Shown: piece by piece, positions 1 through 6,967 of the stretch
How the letters are laid out: each line of letters opens with the position of its first letter
Position numbering within the stretch: position 1 is the first letter of the stretch
Source of the DNA: an uncultured Prevotella sp.
GTDB lineage: Bacteria; Bacteroidota; Bacteroidia; Bacteroidales; Bacteroidaceae
Direction of reading: 5' to 3'
Assembly: GCA_900556795.1 (NCBI GenBank)
Contig: USQD01000071.1
Location: 1 to 8,295, forward strand
Length of the DNA: 8,295 bases
Position numbers and translations under genes: made by a program
The notes under the pieces: model-generated
Database searches by the model: none
The model's input: the letters and a program-made list of their open reading frames with translations, nothing else
Told to the model about the DNA's origin: nothing

Positions 1-303
1 TGCTATCTCCTTTGAATCTAAATTCCTGGTATTGCTTAGTCGGAATTTTGCATCGGCCAAAAGTAATCTCTTATCATTCACATGCAATAGCATATCTGCA
101 GAAGATTTCTTATCAGCATGATGTTTTTGAGAAATTCGTCTCTGAACATCATCAAGTTCTATTGCCTTATCTGTGTCAGAGAAAAGATTTTCTGAATTTG
201 GGCATCCCTCCTGCTTCATCAAATGATGCAAGCCGACTAAATCTTTTGCTGTCCAACAATCAATCTTGATTCCCTGATAATTGCCAATCTTAAATTTCGC
301 CAT
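1..303 (-). CDS. Partial unknown protein, putative effector partner of the upstream AAA ATPase (C-terminus beyond left edge)
   Basis: An open frame begins at an ATG at 303 and has no stop through base 1, giving 101 codons of a longer protein. The start overlaps the end of the ATPase gene by 14 bp, so the two are almost certainly co-transcribed and probably translationally coupled. The protein begins MAKFKIGNYQGIKIDCW. It is soluble-looking, with no signal peptide or membrane segment. Near residues 68-88 there is an aspartate (D70), a hydrophobic run and then LLLADAKFR, in which D84-A-K86 sits at the end of a hydrophobic strand. That spacing (D, 13 residues, D-x-K) is compatible with a PD-(D/E)xK nuclease core, but this is inference from a short pattern. 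I do not recognise the family. The frame is well supported by its length and by the tight overlap; the function is not. Confidence 0.72.
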   Translation of the reverse strand, partial: MAKFKIGNYQGIKIDCWTAKDLVGLHHLMKQEGCPNSENLFSDTDKAIELDDVQRRISQKHHADKKSSADMLLHVNDKRLLLADAKFRLSNTRNLDSKEIA

Positions 304-1597
304 AGTTCTCTACGTATTTCTGAAGAGTATCAAAAGATTTATTGAATGATTCAAATACAGGTTCGATGTCACAGCCCAAATTCTTATAGTAGAACGAATC
401 TGTACCTTCACTTTGCTCTGCCAGATAAAAGCGAGTAGTATTCAACAAGCCCTCTTTTTCAGAGATATACCTGATAGCCGATACCATATCGGGATTGTGA
501 CTCGTGATGAGTATCTTGGTTCCAAATGTTTTGTTGATGCGAACAAGAAGATGCGCCAACTCAACCACCCATTGTGGATGAAGATTTGTTTCAGGCTCAT
601 CAATCTCCAACAAAGTGTTTTCTGTCAGCCACCCGTTTTCTATCAGACGAAGCATATAAACCAGCGGTTTGAATCCCGATGCTATATCTTCAATTCTAAT
701 ATCCTTACCATTGTTGCTGTGATAAACTAAATCAACAGCATCGAAATTTTCCTTTTCTACAATAGAACCATCTATCATTTTATTAATAGAATGAAGTAAT
801 TCCTGTTTGCCGGTAATCTCACTTCCTTTTTCGTTTACGTGAACAACTTTATGTGCCAAGGAAGTCATCAGAACCCTATCTGATTGACGAAGAGAAATAG
901 CTGCTGGTGTTCCTATATATATGGCATTATTTAAACTATATATCTTTCCAAGTCTATCAACAAGCAATTCCACTTCATCTTCCTTAAAGCTTATGCTGGC
1001 AGGAAAGCCATCCTTTTCCCGATATACAGAAGCGATTTTCTCTTTCAAGTAACTGATGGGACGATTTTTTTTGTAGTTTTCATATTTCTGAAGATATTCA
1101 GAAAACAACTGAATGGAATTTCGTTCTATATCCTCATGAACATGATTTTGTTCAGTAATCCCAAAAAGATTAAGCACTCGACGCACCTGCTGAGGATTCT
1201 GCTCTTTCTGAAGAAAGTTAACCAGCATGTCATCAAGTGAACCAATCGCTCTTTTATAATAAAAATCGAGCTTCTCCACACCACCATTACTCAATGTTAC
1301 CATTGTCATTAATGATAAGGTATGGTCAAAAAATCGTTTTTTATCATCATCCAGATAATTTGAGATATCATCCAGCGCATTAGAATATTTCTCTAATGAT
1401 TTGATAATCACATCTCTGAAATCAGAGAAAAAGAAACTGTCTAACACAGACAATGTATTGACGATATAATACAACCAACGGGACATAGTGCTTTTTCCAC
1501 AGCCATTGCTACCCACAATAACTGTGATACCCTCTATTTCGATATCAGCATGCCCTATAGCATGATAATTGTCTATATTAAAATTATACTTGCTCAT
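290..1597 (-). CDS. ABC/OLD-like AAA ATPase (AAA_15/AAA_21 type)
   Basis: This 435-residue cytoplasmic protein carries the full set of ABC-class ATPase motifs. Walker A is GSNGCGKST at residues 29-37. A signature-like segment IASGFKPL lies near 305-312. Walker B is LLEIDEPETNLHP at 329-341, with D333 and E334. The switch histidine is in ITSHNPD at 364-370. Residues about 47-300 form an insertion rich in charged helices, too short for a full SMC arm and typical of OLD-like and other small defence ATPases. No Toprim motif is visible in the C-terminal 60 residues, so it is not a complete OLD nuclease by itself; a catalytic partner would have to be separate, and the overlapping downstream gene is the obvious candidate. 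The start at 1597 lies about 20 nt from a good promoter box. The gene is much AT-richer than the jet genes upstream. The ATPase call is secure; a role in phage or plasmid defence is inferred from context. Confidence 0.9.
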   Translation of the reverse strand: MSKYNFNIDNYHAIGHADIEIEGITVIVGSNGCGKSTMSRWLYYIVNTLSVLDSFFFSDFRDVIIKSLEKYSNALDDISNYLDDDKKRFFDHTLSLMTMVTLSNGGVEKLDFYYKRAIGSLDDMLVNFLQKEQNPQQVRRVLNLFGITEQNHVHEDIERNSIQLFSEYLQKYENYKKNRPISYLKEKIASVYREKDGFPASISFKEDEVELLVDRLGKIYSLNNAIYIGTPAAISLRQSDRVLMTSLAHKVVHVNEKGSEITGKQELLHSINKMIDGSIVEKENFDAVDLVYHSNNGKDIRIEDIASGFKPLVYMLRLIENGWLTENTLLEIDEPETNLHPQWVVELAHLLVRINKTFGTKILITSHNPDMVSAIRYISEKEGLLNTTRFYLAEQSEGTDSFYYKNLGCDIEPVFESFNKSFDTLQKYVENYGEI

Positions 1598-1616
1598 TAT
1601 TCAAACTATTTTAATG

Positions 1617-1648
1617 CAAAAATACGATGTTTTTGTGTAACCTCCAAA
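1617..1648 (-). promoter_or_regulatory. Bacteroidetes-type promoter of the AAA ATPase gene
   Basis: Read on the minus strand, TTTG (1648-1645) is followed by a 20-nt spacer and TATTTTTG (1624-1617). This is a perfect match to the TAnnTTTG -7 box and the TTTG -33 box known for Bacteroides and Prevotella. Transcription would start about 1609-1612, leaving a leader of about 12-15 nt before the ATG at 1597. It implies that the ATPase pair is transcribed independently of the jet operon. Confidence 0.75.
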
Positions 1649-1687
1649 TTTTTCTGCTATTTTTAATTGAGTTCCCCAAAATCTTCG

Positions 1688-1695
1688 TATCTTTG
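1688..1695 (+). promoter_or_regulatory. Plus-strand TATCTTTG -7 box without a recognisable gene
   Basis: TATCTTTG followed by CA is a very typical Bacteroidales -7 box, here on the plus strand and pointing into the 3' end of jetD. The upstream -33 element is poor: a TTGA at 1667-1670 leaves only a 17-nt spacer. An ATG follows at 1718 but the frame closes after 18 codons (stop 1772-1774), entirely antisense to jetD. It could make an antisense RNA, or be the leftover start of a gene cut off by recombination, or be chance. Confidence 0.35.
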
Positions 1696-1715
1696 CAGCA
1701 TTTTAATTCAAGCAA

Positions 1716-2588
1716 TTATGGAAAAATATACCCCTCCTGCTCATATCCCCTGCGATAATGATGAATCATATTGACCAGCGGTTGAAGGCGGACATCCGTT
1801 ACTGCCATATTCCTGAATCTGGCATATTGCTGATTGTAAAGCGCGGCATTGCCTTCGGCCAATCTTTCCTCGATATCAGATGGCACCAGGAAGGAAGACC
1901 GATTACCCAGATGGGCATAAAACTCTGAAAGATAGATATGAACTCCTGCCAAATCAAAATCGCCGAAATGAATGTAATGATTGGGAATGCGGAGAAGCCA
2001 TGACCTGAGATGCTCCAGGTTTTCCTGTGGATAACGGCAGACAAACAGGAGTTGCCTGCCAGGAAACAGGGCATCGAAAAGCCAACGCTGCAACCGAATC
2101 TGCATGAAATTCTCAGCATTCTCCATACCCACAACTATCACGTCTTCCGGTATCTCGAAACGATCCGGCTGATTGATGAAAACGGAACTGCCCTCCATCG
2201 GCTGAAGTCTGAATGCCTTTCCATTCAGCATAGCATCTATCTGAACATAGCAATCTACCAGAAAGCCACGAAATGTATTCACCTTCTTAGCCTTTGAATC
2301 ACCTACCATCCTAACCATATCAGCCCTCGTCTGCATAGAGGAAGAAGCAGAAATCCATTCTTCTAAAGAACATTTCAAGCCAAAATCCTGAACCAATAAG
2401 GTACGGCAACTCTTTCGCATGGCCTCGGCTATGCGATATTTGCATCTACTGCCATTGTTCTTCAACATCAGGAGCCCTTCCTGCCTCAGCAAAGCCGTGA
2501 GGCGAGGAGACAGCTTCGACGAAGCTATCTCCTCACCCTTCAACATTGCCAATATCTGTCGGGCATCGCCCAATCCTAACTTTTCCAT
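1716..2588 (-). CDS. jetD: JetD-like winged-helix/Toprim nuclease subunit of a Wadjet system
   Basis: In Wadjet systems JetD is the nuclease that cleaves circular DNA once the JetABC motor has sensed it; it resembles the topoisomerase VI A subunit. This 290-residue protein has a probable winged helix near the N-terminus (about 24-55, SPRLTALLRQEGLL) and a Toprim domain from about 148. The Toprim acid pattern is visible: E156 in VVGMENAENF, then D210 and D212 in HFGDFDLAG, which would bind the catalytic metal. A conserved-looking R185 is in FVCRYPQ, and an EQE triplet (283-285) lies just before the end. It is shorter than many JetD proteins, which I recall as closer to 380-400 residues, so the N-terminal part is reduced. 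The start at 2588 is 64 nt after the jetC stop; no better in-frame start or separate promoter is seen in that gap. It is the last gene of the operon. The Toprim nuclease call is firm; the exact Wadjet subtype is not. Confidence 0.85.
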   Translation of the reverse strand: MEKLGLGDARQILAMLKGEEIASSKLSPRLTALLRQEGLLMLKNNGSRCKYRIAEAMRKSCRTLLVQDFGLKCSLEEWISASSSMQTRADMVRMVGDSKAKKVNTFRGFLVDCYVQIDAMLNGKAFRLQPMEGSSVFINQPDRFEIPEDVIVVGMENAENFMQIRLQRWLFDALFPGRQLLFVCRYPQENLEHLRSWLLRIPNHYIHFGDFDLAGVHIYLSEFYAHLGNRSSFLVPSDIEERLAEGNAALYNQQYARFRNMAVTDVRLQPLVNMIHHYRRGYEQEGYIFP

Positions 2589-2591
2589 ATC

Positions 2592-2617
2592 ATCCAGTAT
2601 TTCATTTTATCCAGTAT
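2592..2617. repeat. Short direct repeat in the jetC-jetD gap
   Basis: The 9-mer ATCCAGTAT occurs at 2592-2600 and again at 2609-2617, separated by 8 nt, just upstream of the jetD start. It may reflect a small duplication or a regulatory site in the mRNA leader of jetD. It is short enough to be chance in AT-rich DNA. Confidence 0.3.
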
Positions 2618-2652
2618 ATCATATCAGCCGATATTTCCATACACGAGAGGTT

Positions 2653-5600
2653 TTATAATCTCTTGATTAATTGAGTTACCTTTGTATTTGCCCTATTGTC
2701 CTTGCTGAGCAGATAGGTGTATTTGTAATCCTCCACATTATAGGTAGTTGGAGAACTGTTTACCAGCAGGATGTTGCGGCGATTGGCAAAGTCGAGGATT
2801 CCCTTCACGTTGTTAGGATGCAACTTGCCTATCTCGTCCATCATGCAATGAATCTTGAAATCACCCGATTTCTTCGATGCCTTCTCCTTAAACACGTTGA
2901 TGAGCATGATGTTAACCATCGCCTTCACCAGAATGTCGGTGCCATCAGAGCCCACATTTGCTATCTTCTCTACCCATCCCGTATCATTATCGTTTTCCTT
3001 GATGCGAAACTCCAACTTAAAGGTATCAGCCACCTGCAACTGCTTGCGGTTAGGCTCATCCAGAAGCCCCTTCATGAAAGCAAGCAGATATTTCACCGCC
3101 TTGGCATTCACATCCTGGCGTGACTCGGTGGCAAAGAGATCCATCTCTCCCATATTGAACTGATTCTCTTCCGCAAAGTCTCTGATACGCAAGAGGAGGA
3201 TCATCAGCTGGTCGTTGCTCTTCAGCGGGCGCAAGGCGATTTCCCTAATAACACCTGCGAAATTCCGCTCCTCGAAATCGTGGTTGATATCGTTGATGGT
3301 CTTGCTGATGTCGCCTTCCCTTCGGGTAAGATCACCCACCTCCTTGGAGATTCGGAAGATGATGTCGGTATATCTTCCACTGATACGTTTCTGATATTCC
3401 GAGATTTTATCATTATCCACAAACTCGCAGAGATTGGATGCGAAGGCGATGAACTCCTCTTCTGTTACCGGACTTACATTGAAATGGAAGGTGTTGTGAG
3501 CAGAAAACATCCCCAGAAACTGCTGAGATTGCTTCTTGAAATTGTCGAGCGTACGGCTGTCCTCATAAATTAGGCGCTTCAGCTCTTCTACGATGGCAAG
3601 ACAATCTTTGGTGGTGATTTTCTCCCCAATCTCACTACTACCCAACGGGCACAAGGTGGCATCGCTCCGGAAGTTCTTTACTGCATTCAAGCCCGCCTCC
3701 AGCTTTCTTAAAGCAGCCTGCTGCTTAGCCAGTTTTTCCTGTGCCACAGACCATTGCAGCTTGAGTCGTTCACTGCGCTGCCTGAATTTATCTTCAATCG
3801 TCATCAAAGCCTCAGCCTTGTTTTTCCGTTCCTGTCTTACGGAAGATTCCTGGTCAAAGAGTTCTATCTTGTCGTTTCGGTAAACCGCCACCACATCACG
3901 ATTCTTCCTGATAAACGCCAATTCAGCATCCAGTTCTGCTATGCGCTTGTTGCAAGCATCCAAAGCCTGGGTATCCATACCCTTGCCATGCAGTTCATCG
4001 TGCTGTGCTTTCATGATTTCCTGTCTGCGGGCATCCATCTGGTTCTGCTTATCTTCTATCTGGGTACGAATATTCTGGGCAAAGGCTTCATATTTCTGAG
4101 TCTCCACCTTAACCTGCCGGTTGTATTCCGCCTGATGCACTTTCAGTTTGCGCTGCAAATCCGTCTCCAGCTGGTGCTTCAGTTCTTCCTTTTTCACCTT
4201 ATCGGCAACCAGCGCATTCTGCTTATCTTCTAATTCAGACAGTTGCTGGCTGCGCCATTTCTCCAAACGGTTTTTCAACTCCAGCAATTGCATCTTGAGC
4301 TTCTTTTCCGTCTGAGGCAACAGTTGTATTTCTGCCTTTTTAGCATAAAGCGATTCATTCAGCTTTCTTATCTGAAGCTGATATTTCCCCTTCAAGTTTT
4401 TATTGTCCTCCTCATGCTGGTTCTGTAAATCATTCAGCAGCTTGATGATGTCTGCACGAAGCTGTTCTTTTTCTGCGAGTTGCTCCTTCAATTCCTTGGG
4501 AGTTCTGAATTTTCGCTCTACAGCTGCCAAATTGATGTTTACGCCATAGAGAGAAGCAGAGGTTGATGATGAAGATGAAGAAGATGGAGACGAAGAAGAT
4601 AATGATGACGAAGAATCGGCAACCAATTGCGGATTCAATACATTATTATATAGTATCGCCTCCTCATCTACCACTTTTCCGATATTCTCCTGCCATCCTT
4701 TTCTGTTCTGGTCGAGCCATTCGGAAAACGAGCCTTTGCTCTTCTCCAGGAGATTCTGAATTTTTCTGATTTCAGCCTCAACATCCGCTTTCTGCTTCTT
4801 GGGTTCATCGAGCGAAGCCTGGTATTTCAGTTCTGCTATCTCCAATTCCTTCTCGGCTTCCTGACGCAAGGTTTCAATGCGCAGTTCCACTTCCTTCATC
4901 TCGGTTTCCACCTGAAATTGTCTGGCTGTAAATTCGGCAATCTCCTGTTCGTTTGTCTCCATCTCACGGGCAAAAGGATTCTCGTGAGCCACCTTTGCCT
5001 TCTGAATCTTCAAGGCAGTTTCCTCATGCACCAGTTGCGCCATCATCTCATCCACAGCAGAAATCTTCTTCTGAAACACCTCTCGGGTTTCCGTTTCAGC
5101 CTTTCTCCATTCCTGCATCAGGACTTCCTTCTGGGTCATCAAGGCTGCCTGATGTTCATTGAGCAAGGTGGTCTTGCTGTTTCTGAAAGCACGCAAATCC
5201 ATATCCAGCTGTTCGAGCAGAGCCTTATACTTATCCACCACGTTCTGATAGGATTTCTCCAGTTCTGCCTTCATCGCTTCCTGTCGCCTGCGCTCATCTT
5301 CTATGATGGTTTCCTGCTCTACTCGCTGCAAGATATCTTCTATATGAATTTCCTCATAATGCTTGCGCTTGGCGGCAGTTTTCTTTAGCTGCGCATCGAG
5401 TACGCCCAATTCACGGGAGAGTTTATCACGCTCCTTTCCATATTTTTCCTGTTCCTCACCTATCAGGCGACTTACCCGGTTGCATTCCGCTTCACTTTCC
5501 TGGATATCAAGACGATATTGCGGCAGGAGTTCCTGTGCCATACGCTCTGCATAATTGAGTTCCCTGCGCCCCTCGCCAATCAGGCGGCGATTGTTCAGCA

Positions 5601-6363
5601 AGGTGCGATACGCATCTATCACCTTATCGGCTATGCGGCGAATCAGCACTTCGCCATTTTTCTCTTTCTTCGTCCAGAGGCTCACATCCTTATACTCCTG
5701 TTCAAACTCCTTGATCTGTTCACGATAAAAGTTGAGGTCAATGCTGTTATCCTCATCACTCATCGAGCGGATGATGGTATTCTTGATGAAATCGGCATCC
5801 AACTTGGTATTGAGGAAGACATTCTGGATGGTGCGGGGGATATTCTGATACTTGGCACTCTCAACAATGGCATACTTGCGGAAAGACAGGAGTTCCTGGC
5901 GTCGATTGTTGCCGAAGATGATGTCACGATACATCTCATAACTGCTTACCAGCGAAGAAATATCATGTTTCTTACCCACCTGCTCACGTATCTGGCTCCA
6001 CTCGCCATACACCAGCTTACGCTCATCGATAAACCATTTGCTATCAAACGGGGCATCGATGAAACGGAACATCACTCGTCCCTGATTCTTCAAGGCAAGC
6101 ACACAGTAGACCCCATTCTCACGCATCACCTCATAGACAATGTATGAATTGGGATAAGGAAAATAAAAGGCATCAAACGATTTCTTCTCCTTCGGGATGC
6201 CCAGACGCAACTTATCAGCATTATAGAAGAACAGCAGCGCACGGAGCAAGGTACTCTTGCCCACACCCTGGGTGCCGATGAAATGAACGTTTCCATCGAG
6301 CTTCACCTCGGCGTATGGGATATGGGCACTATTCAAAAATATGATTTTATTCAGATATCTCAT
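2653..6363 (-). CDS. jetC: JetC-like SMC/MukB-type ATPase of a Wadjet system
   Basis: This is the motor subunit: a 1236-residue SMC-like ATPase expected to dimerise, bind JetA and JetB, and extrude DNA loops. The N-terminal head has Walker A GTQGVGKST (residues 30-38). Long, highly charged coiled-coil arms run about 270-543 and about 620-900. Between them is a hinge-like segment (about 544-620) with GSFSEWL, GWQENIGKVVDEE and SLYGVNINL. The C-terminal head has a signature-like GSDGTD (1138-1143) and Walker B CMMDEIGKLHP, with D1176 and E1177. The position of the usual H-loop histidine reads LLVNSSP. The hinge contains a polyserine tract, annotated separately. The family resembles what is annotated in Bacteroidetes as a DUF3584-type ATP-binding protein; that is from memory, not a search. 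The ATG overlaps the jetB stop as ATGA, which points to translational coupling. Alternatives such as SbcC or a chromosomal MukB/MksB are less likely because JetA, JetB and a Toprim JetD flank it. Confidence 0.9.
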   Translation of the reverse strand: MRYLNKIIFLNSAHIPYAEVKLDGNVHFIGTQGVGKSTLLRALLFFYNADKLRLGIPKEKKSFDAFYFPYPNSYIVYEVMRENGVYCVLALKNQGRVMFRFIDAPFDSKWFIDERKLVYGEWSQIREQVGKKHDISSLVSSYEMYRDIIFGNNRRQELLSFRKYAIVESAKYQNIPRTIQNVFLNTKLDADFIKNTIIRSMSDEDNSIDLNFYREQIKEFEQEYKDVSLWTKKEKNGEVLIRRIADKVIDAYRTLLNNRRLIGEGRRELNYAERMAQELLPQYRLDIQESEAECNRVSRLIGEEQEKYGKERDKLSRELGVLDAQLKKTAAKRKHYEEIHIEDILQRVEQETIIEDERRRQEAMKAELEKSYQNVVDKYKALLEQLDMDLRAFRNSKTTLLNEHQAALMTQKEVLMQEWRKAETETREVFQKKISAVDEMMAQLVHEETALKIQKAKVAHENPFAREMETNEQEIAEFTARQFQVETEMKEVELRIETLRQEAEKELEIAELKYQASLDEPKKQKADVEAEIRKIQNLLEKSKGSFSEWLDQNRKGWQENIGKVVDEEAILYNNVLNPQLVADSSSSLSSSSPSSSSSSSTSASLYGVNINLAAVERKFRTPKELKEQLAEKEQLRADIIKLLNDLQNQHEEDNKNLKGKYQLQIRKLNESLYAKKAEIQLLPQTEKKLKMQLLELKNRLEKWRSQQLSELEDKQNALVADKVKKEELKHQLETDLQRKLKVHQAEYNRQVKVETQKYEAFAQNIRTQIEDKQNQMDARRQEIMKAQHDELHGKGMDTQALDACNKRIAELDAELAFIRKNRDVVAVYRNDKIELFDQESSVRQERKNKAEALMTIEDKFRQRSERLKLQWSVAQEKLAKQQAALRKLEAGLNAVKNFRSDATLCPLGSSEIGEKITTKDCLAIVEELKRLIYEDSRTLDNFKKQSQQFLGMFSAHNTFHFNVSPVTEEEFIAFASNLCEFVDNDKISEYQKRISGRYTDIIFRISKEVGDLTRREGDISKTINDINHDFEERNFAGVIREIALRPLKSNDQLMILLLRIRDFAEENQFNMGEMDLFATESRQDVNAKAVKYLLAFMKGLLDEPNRKQLQVADTFKLEFRIKENDNDTGWVEKIANVGSDGTDILVKAMVNIMLINVFKEKASKKSGDFKIHCMMDEIGKLHPNNVKGILDFANRRNILLVNSSPTTYNVEDYKYTYLLSKDNRANTKVTQLIKRL
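4558..4614 (-). repeat. In-frame TCN trinucleotide tract encoding polyserine in JetC
   Basis: Residues 584-600 of JetC contain 15 serines broken only by one Leu and one Pro, followed by T-S-A-S. All the serines in this run use TCT, TCA or TCG and none uses AGC or AGT, so the DNA is a degenerate trinucleotide repeat (GAW/GAC-like on the plus strand). It lies inside the hinge between the two coiled coils. Length change by replication slippage would stay in frame, so it would vary the linker length and not switch the gene off. Confidence 0.85.
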
Positions 6364-6929
6364 GGCTGTTCCTCCTCTTCTTTTTCGTCAGTATCATCAG
6401 TAATCGATATGCAATCTATCAACTCCTCGATATAATGGAATGAAGCCAATACCTTCCAGGTTTTCTCCACTTCATCCTGCTGCTCAACGAATCCCATTCG
6501 TTCCAATTCACTGATCAGTTTCTCCACTATCTCGTCATACGATTTTTTCTCGCTGAAGAGTTTTCCTGCCAAATCCTTCAGTTCCATATCGCAATTGATT
6601 CTTACCACGATATCCGCCGCAGAGAATACCAAACCGGTTCCGAAAGCTGAATTATAAGTCTTCAGAAAGGTGAGATAATCTATCCACTTGCTCACCGCCT
6701 CTAATTTACGCAGCAAATCAACCTTGGTTTCCTTACGGGTAAAAAAGAAGTAGCCGTCGCCTGCTTCCAGATGGAATCCGATGCCCTGATAGTACTCATC
6801 ATATTCTGCCTGATGGTCTTCGATGGCATCATAATATCGCTTGATTTTTGTCTGAACACTATTGTTGGATATAAATCCACCCCTGCTCAGGATATTAAAG
6901 ATTTCTTCTGTATAATTCAAATTATTCAT
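6360..6929 (-). CDS. jetB: JetB-like (MukE/MksE-type) subunit of a Wadjet system
   Basis: JetB is the small winged-helix subunit that binds the kleisin JetA and helps clamp DNA on the SMC motor. This 189-residue protein fits by size and position. It starts with a helix-turn-helix-like region (about 6-66) containing GGFISNNSV, a tyrosine-rich helix and GFHLEAGDGYFFFTR (51-65), a strand pair I associate with MksE-type proteins. A second winged-helix-like region spans about 118-170. The tail (177-189) is strongly acidic, ending DEKEEEEQP. The start at 6929 lies 38 nt after the jetA stop. The stop TGA shares bases with the jetC ATG (ATGA), so the two products are probably made in linked amounts. 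No membrane or signal segments are present. Assignment rests on sequence flavour plus its place between JetA and JetC. Confidence 0.82.
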   Translation of the reverse strand: MNNLNYTEEIFNILSRGGFISNNSVQTKIKRYYDAIEDHQAEYDEYYQGIGFHLEAGDGYFFFTRKETKVDLLRKLEAVSKWIDYLTFLKTYNSAFGTGLVFSAADIVVRINCDMELKDLAGKLFSEKKSYDEIVEKLISELERMGFVEQQDEVEKTWKVLASFHYIEELIDCISITDDTDEKEEEEQP

Positions 6930-6967
6930 TGTTCTGTCTTCTTATTTTATCTGGAAAGAAAGCATTC

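Noticed and set aside
12..269. Plus-strand open frame of 85 codons
   Set aside because: It lies opposite the minus-strand partial gene at 1-303, which has a better start, overlaps the ATPase gene in operon style and extends to the edge. The plus-strand frame has no promoter in view and no recognisable motif.
1598..1715. Rho-independent terminator after jetD
   Set aside because: No stable GC-rich stem followed by a T run could be found in either direction in the intergenic region.
4558..4614. Polyserine tract as a Bacteroidetes O-glycosylation site
   Set aside because: O-glycosylation in this phylum acts on exported proteins, and JetC is cytoplasmic with no signal peptide.
4563..4769. Plus-strand frame starting with a Met/Lys-rich run
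   Set aside because: It is the reverse reading of the serine-codon repeat in jetC; low-complexity sequence, not a gene.
5518..6147. Plus-strand open frame of 209 codons
   Set aside because: Antisense shadow of the JetC N-terminal head and first coil; no independent promoter or motif.
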